The position numbers and the translations under genes are program-made. A stretch of 64,000 bases of DNA from contig NC_079883.1 in NCBI RefSeq assembly GCF_029227915.1, forward strand, positions 4,712,001-4,776,000, in the 5' to 3' direction. Source of the stretch: Hydractinia symbiolongicarpus (taxonomy: Eukaryota; Cnidaria; Hydrozoa; Anthoathecata; Hydractiniidae). Position 1 is the first letter of the stretch. Each line of letters starts with the position of its first letter. The notes below the pieces were generated by a model. It saw nothing but the letters and a program-made list of their open reading frames with translations, had not been told where the DNA came from and made no database searches. Below are positions 10,597 through 23,720 of the stretch, one piece after another.

Positions 10597-13500
10597 TTAG
10601 CGCACCCACGAAGAAGGTACCCACTGAGGCTGCGTTTCCAGGAAATCACAAATTTCTAATAATTCGTTATAGGCTCGATCGAGGTCACTATTTACTATTG
10701 TTCTGTCGAAGTAGTGTCCATATTTCCGATTCATGTCACGTGCTTTCTCTATAACATCGTCTAACTCTTTATCCTGTAGTTAAAATAGTGAATTGATAGT
10801 AAATTAGAAATTGAATTTAACCGGATAAACCTTGTTGGCTCCTACGAAATAAAATTCTCACAAACAGTTAAATACAACTCAGGATGGCCAGTCATATTCA
10901 AAAAAAATAAATCTCACGACTTTTTGCACCTTTGTAGGAGCATATTCCACGGCCAACTTTAAGGTTTCCAGGAGTAGTTAAGTACCCTGACAAACTAGCG
11001 CCGACTCATTCATCGCCGCTATCCGAACATTATATCGCTAACGACAATCGTAACACAAACATTGTTAGTAACAACCGTCGTAATACGAACATTATGTTGG
11101 TAACGACCGTCGTAATCCCAACAACCATCGTAATACTAACATTATGACGGTAACAACCGTTGTCATACGAACAAACATGGCAATGCATTAACATAAACTG
11201 GATTCTATAAAAACAGACCTTCAGTCTTATATTTGGGTTAAAAGGTTCTCCCGTGTCATCGAATTCTCTTAAGCGTTTCAGTTGGTCCACTCGCGGTACA
11301 GTGATAAACACAACATAAGGTAGGAGATTGGAACTTTTTAACACTGGTAAAGCCTAAATAAAAAATAAGTTGAATGCACAACCAAACAACTGTACAATGC
11401 CAGTGAATTCACATCGCGTCCGTCACAGTGAAACACGTATTTTTACTGCGCGCACCAATATTGATCACAGTTGCGGTGAGACAGTGCCGTATTTTTACTT
11501 GTAAGCTAAATTTAAACTGAAAACGCACTTCCCTGAGGCGCGGCATGTAGCCACATGACCTTTAAATTTTTTGTTTACGTCAAATTTTAAAAAAACTTAT
11601 TATTGGATACAATAAAAAAAACAGGTGATTTTAAAATAAGAATAAAAATTGCTCAAAACACTGTATGCATGTATGCTCAAAACGCAACACATTTTTTTCA
11701 GTGTGAATTTAGCAATAGGCGGAATATAAATATACCAGTCGTTAGCCCGTGGAAAATCCACGGGTTCGCCCGTCCTTTTTATACCGCATTGCGTGCTTCT
11801 CGCTATTGCGCAGCTAAGCTACGATTTTGCGTGACAGACAGACGGACGGACGGACGGACGTATACGGGCATTATAATATAGATTCAAAAACGTACTTGAC
11901 AGTGCATGTTTAGTAAACATGTTCGACCACTCTGTATAACACTCCGCACAGCGCTGAAACTTGTACCGTAGTAATGCCCATCAAATAAACCGTGTTCGAT
12001 AAACTCTGCGGCGGCTATTGATTTTTCAAATGTTGCTCTATTTACGAACGTATAGTCGACACTAGATACTTCATCACTGGTGGGTGCGCGAGTCGTATCT
12101 ACAAAAAATATAACCAAGGCATTTTAAAACGAATTACCATAACTCATAAAAAAAGAAATTAATTTTTAACTTACGGGGGACGGCCGCAGCGAATCTATCT
12201 GGGAAGCGGCCAATTAATTTCTCCCGTATTTCTCTCCTTCCAATTTGAGGAGGACCTGAAAATGCAAAAATACGTTGCATCCTAAATAAGATTAAAAACT
12301 CACAACAAAACAAACTTCTTTTTAAAAAATAAATATCTACCGTAAAAACAAACTTACCTGTGATAACATTTATAAAATAAGGCGTTTACAAAATAGAGCG
12401 TTTACGAAATAGAGCGTTTATAAAATAGGGCGTTTACGAAATAGGGCGTTTACAAAATAGGGCGTTAAAAGTGTTTCGACTGAAAATAATGTTACCTATG
12501 AGAACTACAGGACGTTTTTTATTATGTTCAGGATAAATTCTCATCATATCTTCATATGTCAGCACCTCGGATTCTATCAAGATAATAGGTTGGATATATA
12601 AAAAGTAAATACAGATCAAAGTGTGTGAAGATATAACTCACAACTGTACCATAGTTTACCTTGAACAGGCGACATCATTGACTTCATTGGGACTTTCTTT
12701 CCCTTCCTTCGGGCGCGTCCACAAAAACATTTCTTTTCTATGAACGAAATCAACGCAAGTCTTATACAACATAAAACTAATTCTGCGGAAACGATTATTA
12801 TCTTGAGTTGTACTTACTTTCTTTTAAGATTGGCTCTAGATCTTCGCCTTTTAACGAAATTTTCGCAAGCTCTCGTCTAAAAGAAAAAAATAAATAATGT
12901 TCTTGTGCTGTTGATGACGAAAAATGAAATAGTTATGAACCATGCCTAACAAAAAAAAAACAAAGTTCTTACTGTAACTGAAATTTTTTACTGGGTATCA
13001 ATCCAGCTAGTCCTCGTTGTTCTTGTTCAAGAAATTGAGCCTATATATACAAAAAAACCTTGTAAGCTACAACTATATGCATAAGCAGTAATTCAAAAGA
13101 TAACTATATCCCACCTGCCACCAGTCTTCATCGTTCTTGTTTAATATTTCTATCAAATCACCTTTTCGAAAACTTAAGCCTAATTCTTCACAGGGAAGAT
13201 AATCGTCATTTTGAGGGTCATAGTCATACAAAGCTTTGACAACACTAATATCATCTTCGTGAAGAGTTTCTTTATGTGTTGGCGAGCCGGGTAGAAGGGT
13301 AAAGTCTAGCGTTCCCTCCAGTTCGGATAAAAGTTCAACTATTTCGTTGACATCTTTCCCACGCACGGAATGCTTATTGATCTCGATGATTTCATCACCA
13401 ACGTTCAACAGACCTAGAATTAAAAAAAGGACCTTTGTATCAAAAGAGAAAATATCACAATTTGTTTAAAAACCGTATTCCTACGCACATAAAGCAGCAT

Positions 13501-16405
13501 ATAAACCACCTGCATATAAGCCCAAGGTTTTCTTAACGATTTTTTAGACCCGTGGTAAGATGCATTCCCGTACCCTCTTCATCGAATGTTTCTTGAAGAG
13601 ATAAAGCGAAAACAATGAAAAAATTCTTAAAATTCTTTTTCTAACTCTGCTTTGCCATATTTTTTGAATATACTTTTTGTGAATATAAAATAATTCATTC
13701 TCGAAGAAAAAACACAAATATCTATTAAATAATTTTTTTTGATTTTACCCTTCATTCTTTTCTACCTATGCATCAGACCCGTAAGATAGGCCCGTGACTT
13801 ATCTACAGAAGAATACAGTATTTGTCTAAACGACTACCTACCACTTTTCTCTGCAGCACCACCCTTAATAATACGACTTATGATAACAGCATCTCCTTCG
13901 TTACGAACAGTAGCACCAAGAGGATCGTTGGTTTTGTCGATTCTTACAAATTTAACACGTTGAGAGCCTTCTATTGTTGATTCGCTGTCAGAATCAGAAT
14001 CTGTCAAGTAATACAACGATTCTCTGCTGGCTATATGGTCGTGCGCATTTAATAACTCCTGGAAATTGTAAAAGAAATATATCACTGTTTTTTCAGAGGC
14101 ATGGTTTAAACAACCAACAACAAGTCAAAAATAGAGACACGCTTTGCATTTTTAGCACATCAATTATGTTGAACAAAGTCTTTATAAGGACAATTTATGA
14201 AATAGAATGACTTTTTATACTCATACATTATGTGACCAAAGTATTGCCACTTCATACAAAAATAACTATTACAGAAGTTTTTACATTGTCTTGACACTAA
14301 AGGAGCCGAAATTATCGCGCAAAATCATTCTTCATATCTTAACTGTCCACTAAAATATCGTATGTAAAAAATATATTTACAATAACAACAGTAAGTTATT
14401 CTCACCTTGAATTCTGTTTTGTTTGTAATAGCAAGTAGTGATGTTGAAGTGTTGTCGCTTGACTCCATCAGAAGATGCTGAACCTGAAACAACCACACAG
14501 GTTCATAACAACAAAACAAGCAAAGGGGAGTAGCATAGGTACAAAAGACATAAAAAAACACGCCCTACCTCCGACAACAAGAATTTTGAATTGATTACAA
14601 CAGGTTTACAAGCATTCTTTTTTACAACTTGTATCTTTGTCATGCGATTGTGCATCTACACACAAATGTATCCAAATAAATATATACAACTCGAACATTC
14701 AACTAATTGTACTGATGTTATCAAAGCTTGACAACGCAATAGAATTCGCAAATTTACCTTTATAGCTGATTGGAAATGTTTTTTGTTGAGGAGATTACGA
14801 AGATAGTTTAAATGCTCTTGTTGTCTTTGAGTCTTCATTTTCTGTTTCATCGTCCCCAACATGGCCACAAACTGTGAAAAAGCTTAAAAACACGACAAAA
14901 ACAATATCACAACCATGAAATGTAACAATATTAAAAATACTTTCTGCATTTTATTATTGTCTTATATTCCTCAAACTTTGTTAAAATAAGGGTAGTATGC
15001 TCACCTCGACTCATCCTTACCCAGGGAAATATTTACCCATCCACCCCTACCCCATAGGGGTGAGCACACAGTTTAGTACTATCCGTCAAAATATGTACCG
15101 AAATAAAGCCTATGAAAAAATGAATTTACTATGTACGTTGAAGAGAAAAACTTATTTTAATCAGTTTGCTAATTTGTCAATAGTTCTTACCAAGACTTTT
15201 CGGTTGTTCGTCCATTTCTACATTAGCACAGTCCATGCTGTATTCTGCATCGTCGTCATCATCTCTTTGGAAGGCAAAGTTATCAAACTTCGAAGGAACA
15301 TTACTCTCTCTATTAACGGAACTTCTCACAGATCCATTCCGAGGAAGATACTTTCCATCTATAACTGACGTTTCTCCTTGTACCATGTTATAAACATTAT
15401 TGTTATTTCTGTGTTGGTCATTTTCTGACAAGTTCAAATATCGTCGTATTTTTAACGTTATGTCTTTTTTGCATTTATGAATTTGAATTATAATTTCAGT
15501 ATGAGTCACAGCTTCAACCTTTAAACCATTCACTTCAATTATTTCATCATCTAGATTCAGACCAGCTCTTTCAGCTGGTGACCCTGGAAAAAATGTTTGA
15601 TTAAATAAAAACATTTATTGTTGAACCATAAAATTAAACCAATTATACTGAGCATTAGAGTGTTTGCCAGAATCTTGGATATAAGTTTGTATTGGTCATA
15701 GTTATACACAAGCTTTTCCCTGACTCTCGCAAAATTTCAGGAAATTTCCTGATATTTTTAAGTTTTGTGAATTCACTGAGAGACACCATTTATAAGGCAC
15801 TGAAGATTATTAATGTTGACATGTTACTATTAATTTGTAAAGAAATAAAGTAATATACCTGGAGCAATGTTATCAATTTTGGGAGGAAATCCCTCATCTA
15901 AGCCACCCATAACCGAAAAACCAAACCTGCGATCAGACGGCTCCATTACAATGTAGATGACTCGTTCTTCATGCTAGAAATAAACAATACAGTTAGAAAA
16001 TAGGAACAGGATTTAAATATCCATATGCAGTTAGTCATTTAAAATTAAATAATAACCTCAGCTAAAGATTGAGTGGAAGCATAACCATTCATCTGTACTT
16101 TCCCCATGGAAGCAGCAGACGATGCATTAGATCGTAGGGATTGCAAAGACATTTTTGAATTACTTAATGCCTTGATATTTTCAGGGCCATTCCTGAATGT
16201 GTGGTTATTGTGAACCATACCGTTCATCTAAAATGAAATTTAAATATACAGTACAAAAATCACAGGTAGTGAACTGTCTTAGAACAAAATATCTTGTAAT
16301 AAAAAAAGTAAAACAAATTTGTTAAATAATCATTATAATGCTTCTTACTTTTAATGTTGATCCATTTTCCATGTTAAGAAAAAATGTTCCATTTGAGTCA
16401 GGCAT
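10597..16405 (-). CDS. PALS1/MPP5-like MAGUK with an extra N-terminal PDZ
   Basis: Membrane-associated guanylate kinase scaffold; in other animals PALS1/Stardust joins Crumbs to PATJ and organises apical polarity. Exons (minus): 16405-16349, 16227-16057, 15973-15859, 15583-15191, 14882-14758, 14483-14406, 14058-13842, 13413-13115, 13040-12973, 12876-12818, 12737-12660, 12573-12496, 12255-12175, 12098-11896, 11353-11219, 10773-10597. All introns are GT/AG and the sum is 2334 nt (777 codons plus stop). Domains: PDZ near 77-165 (loop RRFGFSVMGG), L27 near 255-335, PDZ near 345-425 (loop PLGATV), SH3 near 440-515 (VKALYDYDP), basic hinge KKKCFCGRARRKGKK, guanylate-kinase domain (VVLIGPPQIGR, FIEHGLF, YGTSFSAVR), end PQWVPSSWVR. 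The GK loop lacks a canonical Walker A, as expected for a catalytically dead MAGUK. Exon 5 uses the AG at 14883-14884; a second AG 11 nt downstream would break the frame. The first PDZ is not part of vertebrate PALS1. Confidence 0.93.
11035..11175. repeat. Degenerate tandem repeat in MAGUK intron 15
   Basis: Four to five diverged units of about 33 bp built on GTTGGTAACAACCGTCGTAA plus TACGAACATTA. It lies between exon 15 and exon 16. Confidence 0.65.
11735..11882 (-). mobile_element. Non-autonomous Helitron, complete
   Basis: Read on the minus strand, the element starts with TC after an A and ends with CTGG before a T, the Helitron A^TC...CTRR^T arrangement. A perfect hairpin (CCCGTGGA / TCCACGGG) lies just before the 3' end. 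It is 148 bp with an internal (GGAC)n tract. Related copies lie near 48869, 55417, 56515 and 58450. This copy sits in intron 14 of the MAGUK gene. Confidence 0.8.
12375..12467. repeat. 16-bp tandem repeat in MAGUK intron 12
   Basis: Nearly six units of AAATAGGGCGTTTACA with one to three changes each. It lies in the intron between exons 13 and 12, close to the donor of the latter. Confidence 0.85.
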
Positions 16406-18296
16406 GTTTTAAAATCTAGCATCTCTATAATATATCATTTTCTAAAAAAAAAAATCCAACACAATATATTTTTTAAAAAAAATGTAAACAGTTATCTTCC
16501 TAATTCAGAAGGAATCCTGTGACATCACATCTTAAAATGATTTGAAATATCCTCTCACACAAACCAAAACACAATTAATTAATGACATATTCAACTCATT
16601 AAAAAGTTTAATACCAGCATAATTACAGCAATATTAATATAACAAAAACGTATCTTGAGTAATGGCATTAAGAAAACAAGTCACACTCCTCGCTGATTAA
16701 CTTCACCATAACTAGCTTCTTTAACATACCGACACAGCTAGCTTATATATACACAAGCAAAACTTCTGTATTCACTTGATGAAAAAACAATGAAAAAAAA
16801 TAAAAGCCTATTGTGAAATTTGTTACTGTTGGTTTATTTTTATTAACAATTACACAAATGTATAAATTTAAAATTTGCATCACTTGTAATTCAATACCAA
16901 ATGTAAATAACAGCTAACAGATAAACAAAACAGCTATTTCGACAACATGAATAGCCATAAACTTTTACAGACAAAGCTGTTATAAAAATCATTCAAGCTG
17001 ATATCCACAAAAAAAAGTATTACTTTAAACAGGCTGGCTAATAATTTAATGCTTCATTGTTGAAGACACAATTAAGTTAGACAATTCTGTAACACAATTA
17101 ACCCACATAGAAACCATGTTTATAATCATTATAAGATATAAAAATTCTTTGAAAACATCAACCACTTTAGTTCAGGTCTAATCAAAAGCTTTAAAAGATA
17201 TGCTTCTTGTATCATCAAAGTGTAAATAGACATAAACAAACTGCAAGCACTTTAACACTTTGCTGAGGCTTTGTTTATATCTCTTATGTAAGAACTTCAT
17301 AAAAATAAACTTCATAAAGAGACATGTTAAAGCAGCAACATGCATATAATCAGAATATTATTTATTAAAATAAGCTTGACATCCTCCAACCTGGCATTTT
17401 CAGTTTAAAAAAATGCAACAATAATTTCACCACAACTAGTAACTGACATTGAATAAAAACATTGTCAGTTTTTTGCTACAACTAAAAACTAAAAAATGAG
17501 CAGTAAAACCTGTTGAAGCTTAAAAGTGAAAAAATATCTTATCTAATATTAACTCATTACCATTCATTATTATTATGTATCAGCAGCTTTTAATATTCAG
17601 ATATTATATTCTTAAGTTAGCCATTCACCATTTTAAAAATTCATTTGGATAATATTAATCATTTATAAATAGAAATAACAATAAAAGAGATTTCAAGCTA
17701 GTATTTGTACTCACTTTATCCCTAGTATCTTGTGCATCGAAAAAACACTTTAGGTGTACACATGGTACAGGTGTGATAGATTGTCTACGTTATCACATTA
17801 ATTTTTAACCATAAACATTGGTAATCCAGGGTTCTTGGCGATTGTTACCCCTATTCCAACCCTGAATTTGTCTCTTAGAGAACAGAAACAGTGCTTTAAG
17901 AGCCTCCTTACTTGTAACTTAAGAAAAACCACATTGCTAAAATGTAGACTTAAGTTCTCTCACATTTAAAAAAAAGACTTTAAAATCGGTAAAACATAGT
18001 TAAAAAAAATACAAAAAAAACTGAAAGTTTTAGGTGATATTATATGCCATATGGATATATATTATTTTATTTACATTCTAGAGTTACATGTGATATAACA
18101 CAAGGAATATGAATATTGTCCCTTCCCATTTCTTTATGTCACGTAATGACTGGTGATGAAAAGATAGTGTCCGTATTTTTATGTGTCTTTTTAACTCAAA
18201 AGATAGGGAAAAAAACAAATTAGTAAAAGGTTAAGCAAGTTCGTGCACGTAAAAATTGCACTAGAGTCCCAGGCATATTTTTCTTTTTTCATGCAA
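16406..18296. other. 5' flank of the MAGUK gene, nothing else recognised
   Basis: AT-rich, no long open frame and no recognisable repeat. It probably holds the promoter and any non-coding first exon of the MAGUK gene, but no promoter element could be identified. Confidence 0.5.
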
Positions 18297-18445
18297 TCAT
18301 CATCATTAATCATTCTCGGCTTAACATCCGTTTTCCATGCTAGCATGGGTTGGACGGGGTATATTAATGACCCTCTTCCAATCTGATCTAGACTGTGTTA
18401 CATCTAAACTCAACTTCCTCTGTGTCAAGTCTGTCGTTGGGCTTT
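18297..18445 (-). mobile_element. Inverted 3' end of a non-LTR retrotransposon (fragment A)
   Basis: The reverse complement matches the last roughly 145 bp of fragment B, including AGATTGGAAGAGGGTCATTA, the palindrome CCATGCTAGCATGG, and the terminal GAATGATGATGAT tail. The fragment starts with its tail at the left and reads away from fragment B. Confidence 0.8.
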
Positions 18446-18494
18446 GCAATGAAGCGAAATTAATTTGATTTTGTGCAACGTTTTTTTTAGCATC

Positions 18495-19346
18495 AGAAAT
18501 ATCAAAATACTGCAGTATCGCTTGTGGAGTTTGCAGGAAAGGGGTTGGTAGTAACTCAATTTTTTGCCAGACTTGCAAGCATTGGGTACATAAGAAGTGC
18601 AGTAGTATTAGTGGAAGGTTAAGAGCTGACATTCAGTTTGTATGCAAGCGTTGCAAAGGTGAGATTATAGAGAATGAAGTATTTCCAGCTTTAATGATGT
18701 ACAACAGTGGCTCAGTAGAGATAGTTGAGAACTTCTGTTACTTAGGTGATATGTTGGGCAGTGAAGGGGGTGTTGGAAGAAGTGTTACTTGCAGGATAGG
18801 TTCTGCTTGGAAAAAGTTCAGAGAGTTACTTCCTTTGTTGACTAGCAGAGTCCTGTCAATTGAGGTAAAAGGTAGGTTGTATGAGGCCTGTGTAAGAAGT
18901 GTTATGTTGTAGGGTAGTGAGACATGGGCAGTGAAGCAGGAAGATCTTGACGGTTTAGAAAGGAATGATATGAGAATGGTTAGGTGGATGTGTAACGCCA
19001 GTCTGAGAGACAGAAAGAGTTCAGATGAGCTAAGAAGCAGGCTAAGTCTCCGTAGAATTAAAGATGTTATCCAGATAAGAAGATTGAATTGGCTGGGGCA
19101 CTTGGAAAGAATGGAGGAGGATAATTGGGTAAGAAAGTGTAGAGACTTGATAGTTCCTGGGGCAAAGCCCAGAGGCAGACCGAGAAAGACTTGGCAGGAG
19201 GTTATAAGGACAGCCTTGATACAGAGGAAGTTGAGTTTAGATCTAACACAGTCTAGATGAGATTGGAAGAGGGTCATTAATATACCCCATCCAACCCATG
19301 CTAGCATGGAAAACGGACGTTAAGCCGAGAATGATGATGATGATAT
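18495..19346 (+). mobile_element. Non-LTR retrotransposon 3' fragment B (CR1/L2-like)
   Basis: Remains of the C-terminal part of a LINE reverse-transcriptase ORF. A cysteine/histidine finger (CGVCRKG..., CQTCKHWVHKKC) is followed by a RT-tail region (FCYLGDMLGSEGG, LYEACVRSVML, GSETWAVKQEDL) and the motif RRLNWLGHLERMEEDNWVRK, then KPRGRPRKTW. One in-frame stop lies at 18910-18912, in place of the Tyr expected before GSETW. The 3' end is a short (GATGAT)n tail, typical of CR1/L2-type elements. It is 5'-truncated, with no polymerase palm motif present. Confidence 0.82.
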
Positions 19347-19839
19347 GGCAATTTTTCTTGCTCCACCAAAAGTTTTTCTCCACTATATTACAAATATAAA
19401 GAAACAAATAAAAACAAACAACTGTGATATGGATAAAAAGAAACACAAGTTAAATATTTTTCATCTGGTTTAACAGCATATAAAAATATTAATAATTTTC
19501 TCACTTTACATGGATTTTAAATTGTGGCATGAATCTGCTGCATACGCAGTGCCACAACGTTTGTTTCATGCAACAAAATTGCATTGCATATGCATTGTCT
19601 TTTTTGACTCTTTCTTCTTTGATCAGGTTGGGTTATTTTTCATCGCGGTAGCTGGGCTTAAAATAAGAAAAAGTCTTTTGGTCAGATGAAAGGGGCATTT
19701 TGCTGTTTTCCTATGTATAGTTACCAAATAAAAGTTTTTAAAGGTATTTAGTAACTGATAATTTCGGAAAAACATAGCAAATGAAGTAATATATAAAAGT
19801 AGATCTGAGCCTTTTTTTACAAAAAACATTGACAAGTAT

Positions 19840-20730
19840 TTGGTAGATAGTTTGAAAAGTGGAAAAAGCACTAGAAGAGAAAGGGTAAATGCAGCGAAGT
19901 CTAAGGTCATGATTAGTAGCATTGAAGCCAAGTGTGACCTTGTAGAGTTTGCAGGAAGGGATTGGTATAAACTCAATTTTTTTGTCAGACTTTGTCAGCA
20001 CTGGGTACATAAGAAGTGCAGTGGTATTTGAGAAGGTTAAGAGAAGACATTCAGTTTGTATGCAGCATTGCAAAGTAAGATCATAGACAATGAAGTATTT
20101 CCAGCTTTAAAGATGTACAACAGTGGCTCGCTAGAGATAGTTGAGAGCTTCTGTTACTTAGGTGATATGTTGGGTAGTGAAAGGGGTGTTGAAATAAGTT
20201 GTACTTGCAGGATATAGGTTCTGCTTAGAAAAGTTCAGAGAGTTACTTCCTTTGTCTTGTCAATTGGGGTAGGTTGTATGAGGCCTGTGTAAGAAGTGTT
20301 ATGTTGTATTGTAGTAAGACATGGGCAGTAAAGCAGGAAGATCTTGACCATTTAGAAAGTAATGATATAAAAATGGTTAGGTGACTGTGTAACGCTAGTT
20401 TTAGAGATATAAACAGTTCAGATGAGCTAAGAAGCAGGGTAGGTATTCGTAGCACTAAAGATGTTATCAAGATAAGAGTTGGTTGGCACATTTGAAAAGA
20501 ATGGAGGAGGATAATTAGGTGAAAATGTAAAGACTTGATAGTTCCTGGGCCAAAACCCAGAGGTATATAGCCTGATAAACACTTAGCAGGAGGTAATGAG
20601 GACAGACTTGATGCAAAGGAATTTAAGTTAAGATCTAACACGTCTAGATCAGATTAATAGAGGATTATTAATGTATCCCCATCAAACCCATCATGCTAAC
20701 ATGGAAAACGGATGTTAAGCTGAGAATGAA
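19840..20730 (+). mobile_element. Non-LTR retrotransposon 3' fragment C
   Basis: A more diverged copy of the same 3' region as fragment B, in the same orientation. It has the finger remnants (HWVHKKCSGI), the LGDMLGS segment and a matching end near 20730 (CATGGAAAACGGATGTTAAG). Many indels and stops are present. It is older than fragment B, judging by the number of changes. Confidence 0.72.
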
Positions 20731-21497
20731 AAAGCCATGTAAAATATGCACATCTCTCTCTCTCTCATGAGCAAAGGTGATTTTTAATTAACTATTTTAT
20801 TCCAGCTAAAGCTGACTAAAAAAAATTCAAACATCGTAGAAGTTTTTATATATTATAAAATCATAAATATTGTCTTATTCCTTTAACAATATTTATAATA
20901 ATTAGTGTCAGGGCTTCAAATCCAACCCTATTTTGGTCATGCCAAGTCTGAAAAGACTCATATTAAAATAAGTTACACAAGTCTAAGAATTTAGTCAGAA
21001 CAAATTTTTTATTGAAAAAAAAAATACTTGTTACCTTGGTTTAATTTTTTTCTCTCAATTCGATTTCTACGAACCTGGAGATCATTTTTCTTTTGTGTTG
21101 AATGTTATTCTAATCTATTTACATCTTTGCATTCACATTGAGCATATTGAAATGATTTACTTCGGTAATAGAGCAGTATGGCAGGTATACATCATTTTTA
21201 GGTGTTATTGACATGTATTTCACAACCTAGCGCCTAGGACTGGATTAATAAGATAATTCTTCTTTTTTTATCTTCGCTACTTTCAAACAACAACACAAAT
21301 ATGAAAAAATAAAAGAAATACAATTAATAAACTTTGTCTTCCCCATTACTGCTACTCACTTTTCATCATACACACTGAAAATGTACAAAGCCTTCTTTAA
21401 TCACTTTCTGACTTCATATTTCCCTTTTTTTGTAATTTCGATAGTGTAAGAAACGTTTTCACAGACATAAGAAAGCAAAAAAAAGAATATATAAACG

Positions 21498-21833
21498 AGT
21501 TCACAGTTTCGGATAACCATTGTTGAGAATTAAAAAAAGAAAGTAAACTGTTATAAAATAAGAAGGCTTTGACCATGAAAAAAAGTGAAATAATTTTTTT
21601 GTGAAATATTTCGAAATGAAAAGTTACATATCCTACATATATGTTTTAAGTAGGGTTACTGGAAATAACATACTAAATTTCTATGCCATGAGACTAATTA
21701 TTTCTTCAGAAAATAAGAAATATTCATAATGCCCATGGTCAAAGCCTTATTAAATTCACTCTGTTTACTTCCTTTTTTCAATACAGAAAATAAGTGAACA
21801 ACTTAAACTGTGAAGAGGTGTATTAATTGCACT
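21498..21833. mobile_element. MITE-like imperfect inverted repeat
   Basis: The arms near 21498-21580 and 21727-21833 share TTCACAGTTT at the ends and AAGGCTTTGACCATG near the inner boundary, with gaps between. No coding sequence is present and no clear target duplication is visible. The superfamily cannot be assigned. Confidence 0.5.
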
Positions 21834-22353
21834 CCTAAACAAATTAAGACATAAATAGATGAATTCTATATGACATTATTTGTTAACTTTTTGGAGGTAC
21901 GTTAGTTACATAAGGTAAGTTACATAACTCATTTCGGCTGTGGCATCTGTAGGGCAGGATGGAAGATGTGTCTAGCTGACGACAGGCCTTTTGCTGTAGA
22001 TCTCTTCACAGGGAAACAAGGGGTTTTAGAGCGTAGGTTATGCCTTGTGATTTATTGTTTAATATATATACATTTTAATTGTTAAAAAAAAAACTGAAAC
22101 TAATTTTTCTTCTCCAAGCATACCTATTTTTTTCTCTGTCACAAGTAACAGACCCTAAAAAGCTGACTGCTGAGAATGTAAACACAGGAAGGAGTAAAAT
22201 GAAAACAAAGGAACACTTTCATGATATTTTTTTGTATAAAGCACCTTATCATATTTGGTTACAAAACTGGAAAATAGCTTTTCTGTGGAACCTAACAGTC
22301 AGGCACATCAAATTTATTTATTTCCCACATGTTTTACTTTCTGTATTAGCTAT

Positions 22354-22581
22354 AGACCTTTTTGAATGTTTACATTTTTCGGCTTTAACAATTGTGTGAC
22401 AGGCAAAAGATGCGGGTGCTAGGCGAAGTGAGGTCCTTCTTAGTCTGTTTCTTCATACGTATCGTTACGACTTTATATGAATATATGTCAATCAGAAGTT
22501 ATTCACCCACACTCGATAATAATTTAAAGCCTCAAAAATGTTTCCGTAGAAAGATGTAAATGTAAACATTCAAAAAGGTCT
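22354..22581. repeat. 24-bp perfect inverted repeat pair
   Basis: AGACCTTTTTGAATGTTTAC plus ATTT at 22354-22377 recurs inverted at 22558-22581. The arms enclose 180 bp without coding potential. It may be a fold-back remnant. Confidence 0.6.
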
Positions 22582-23720
22582 GAAGAAATTCCTTTCCCCA
22601 AAAAGATAATACAGGCTAGATTAATAAGCAACACGATACGTGTAATATATACATGTGAAATTTCTTTTTTTAATCTCCTTCTTTCATCACTATAGTATCC
22701 AATACTGAGCTAAATAGCCATAGCTAGCTACGTACGCTGTAAAAAAAATAACAACGAGGCCTCGTATTATTCCAGTCTCATACAAACAAGAATATTGTTT
22801 TTCTAGGCCTAAGGTTTTATCTAAAGATCAAATATTTCCTGATAACTTTCTAGTTCATAAATCACACAAAACTAGTTAACTAGTTACATTAGCAAGAAAT
22901 ACAATACGAAAAAAAATTAGGATACCACTCCGTGTCGCCATTACCGTCATTAACATCCTGAACATTCTTTCTCGTTGTTTACTCTAAAAATGTTTTACCA
23001 CGTGATCAACCAATTCACGTGAAGGATCGCTTCTAAATTTTTGTCACGTGTTAGGAACACATAGTATATAAATTTTGTCGCAGCAATGAAAACCTATAGC
23101 TAAAAACTTTATTTTTAAGGATTTCAAAATTTTTTGTTAATAATATAAAAGGAATATTTTTTTATATAGTTATTATGAAAAGCAGTTTATAGGCATTTTT
23201 TTATTTTTTTTCCTTGGCGCTTGGCGCATAACCCGTCACTATTGTTTATTCTTGGGGCAAATTCCTAGCATACAATTTCCCCTAGTCATCAAGCAAATGC
23301 GATTAAATTTTTGTCTCCTACGCGAATAGGTTTCGCCCACCACATATTACCGCGCGCTTTATGTTGCGCGCGGGAAAAAGTCGCTTTTTTGTTGTATGCT
23401 TTTTAACCTGGTGTCTACTAAAAGTAAAAACAGTTTCGAGTACATGAATTATGCCTTTTGTGATGTGAGTCTAAGAGTGTGTGGGATGTTTGTCTCTACT
23501 GATAGTACCAAATACCGTGACCGTGGTTAGAAAATTCTTGTTAACAACAGATTTGTTAGTAAGTAGCAGTATCAATCAATCTCGTCCCCTGATCCGTGGA
23601 CGAAATTGCAGTATCAATCTTAGGAGGGTAACGACCTCATTCCGGGGCTTTTAGGTTTTTACATATATATATAGGAGGAAATCTTCGGGATTTAAAATTC
23701 TAAATCACTTTTTGAGTGCG
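22582..23720. other. Intergenic, three CACGTG sites
   Basis: No gene is recognised. CACGTG occurs three times in 52 bp, at 22999-23004, 23016-23021 and 23045-23050. The far right end abuts the truncated left end of Polinton copy 2. Confidence 0.5.

Noticed and set aside
18738-19307. Minus-strand 189-codon frame
   Set aside because: It is antisense to the LINE coding remnant, and the protein signal is on the plus strand.
22079-22399. 106-codon open frame as a gene
   Set aside because: It starts in a poly-A run, contains one arm of an inverted repeat and has no recognisable domain.
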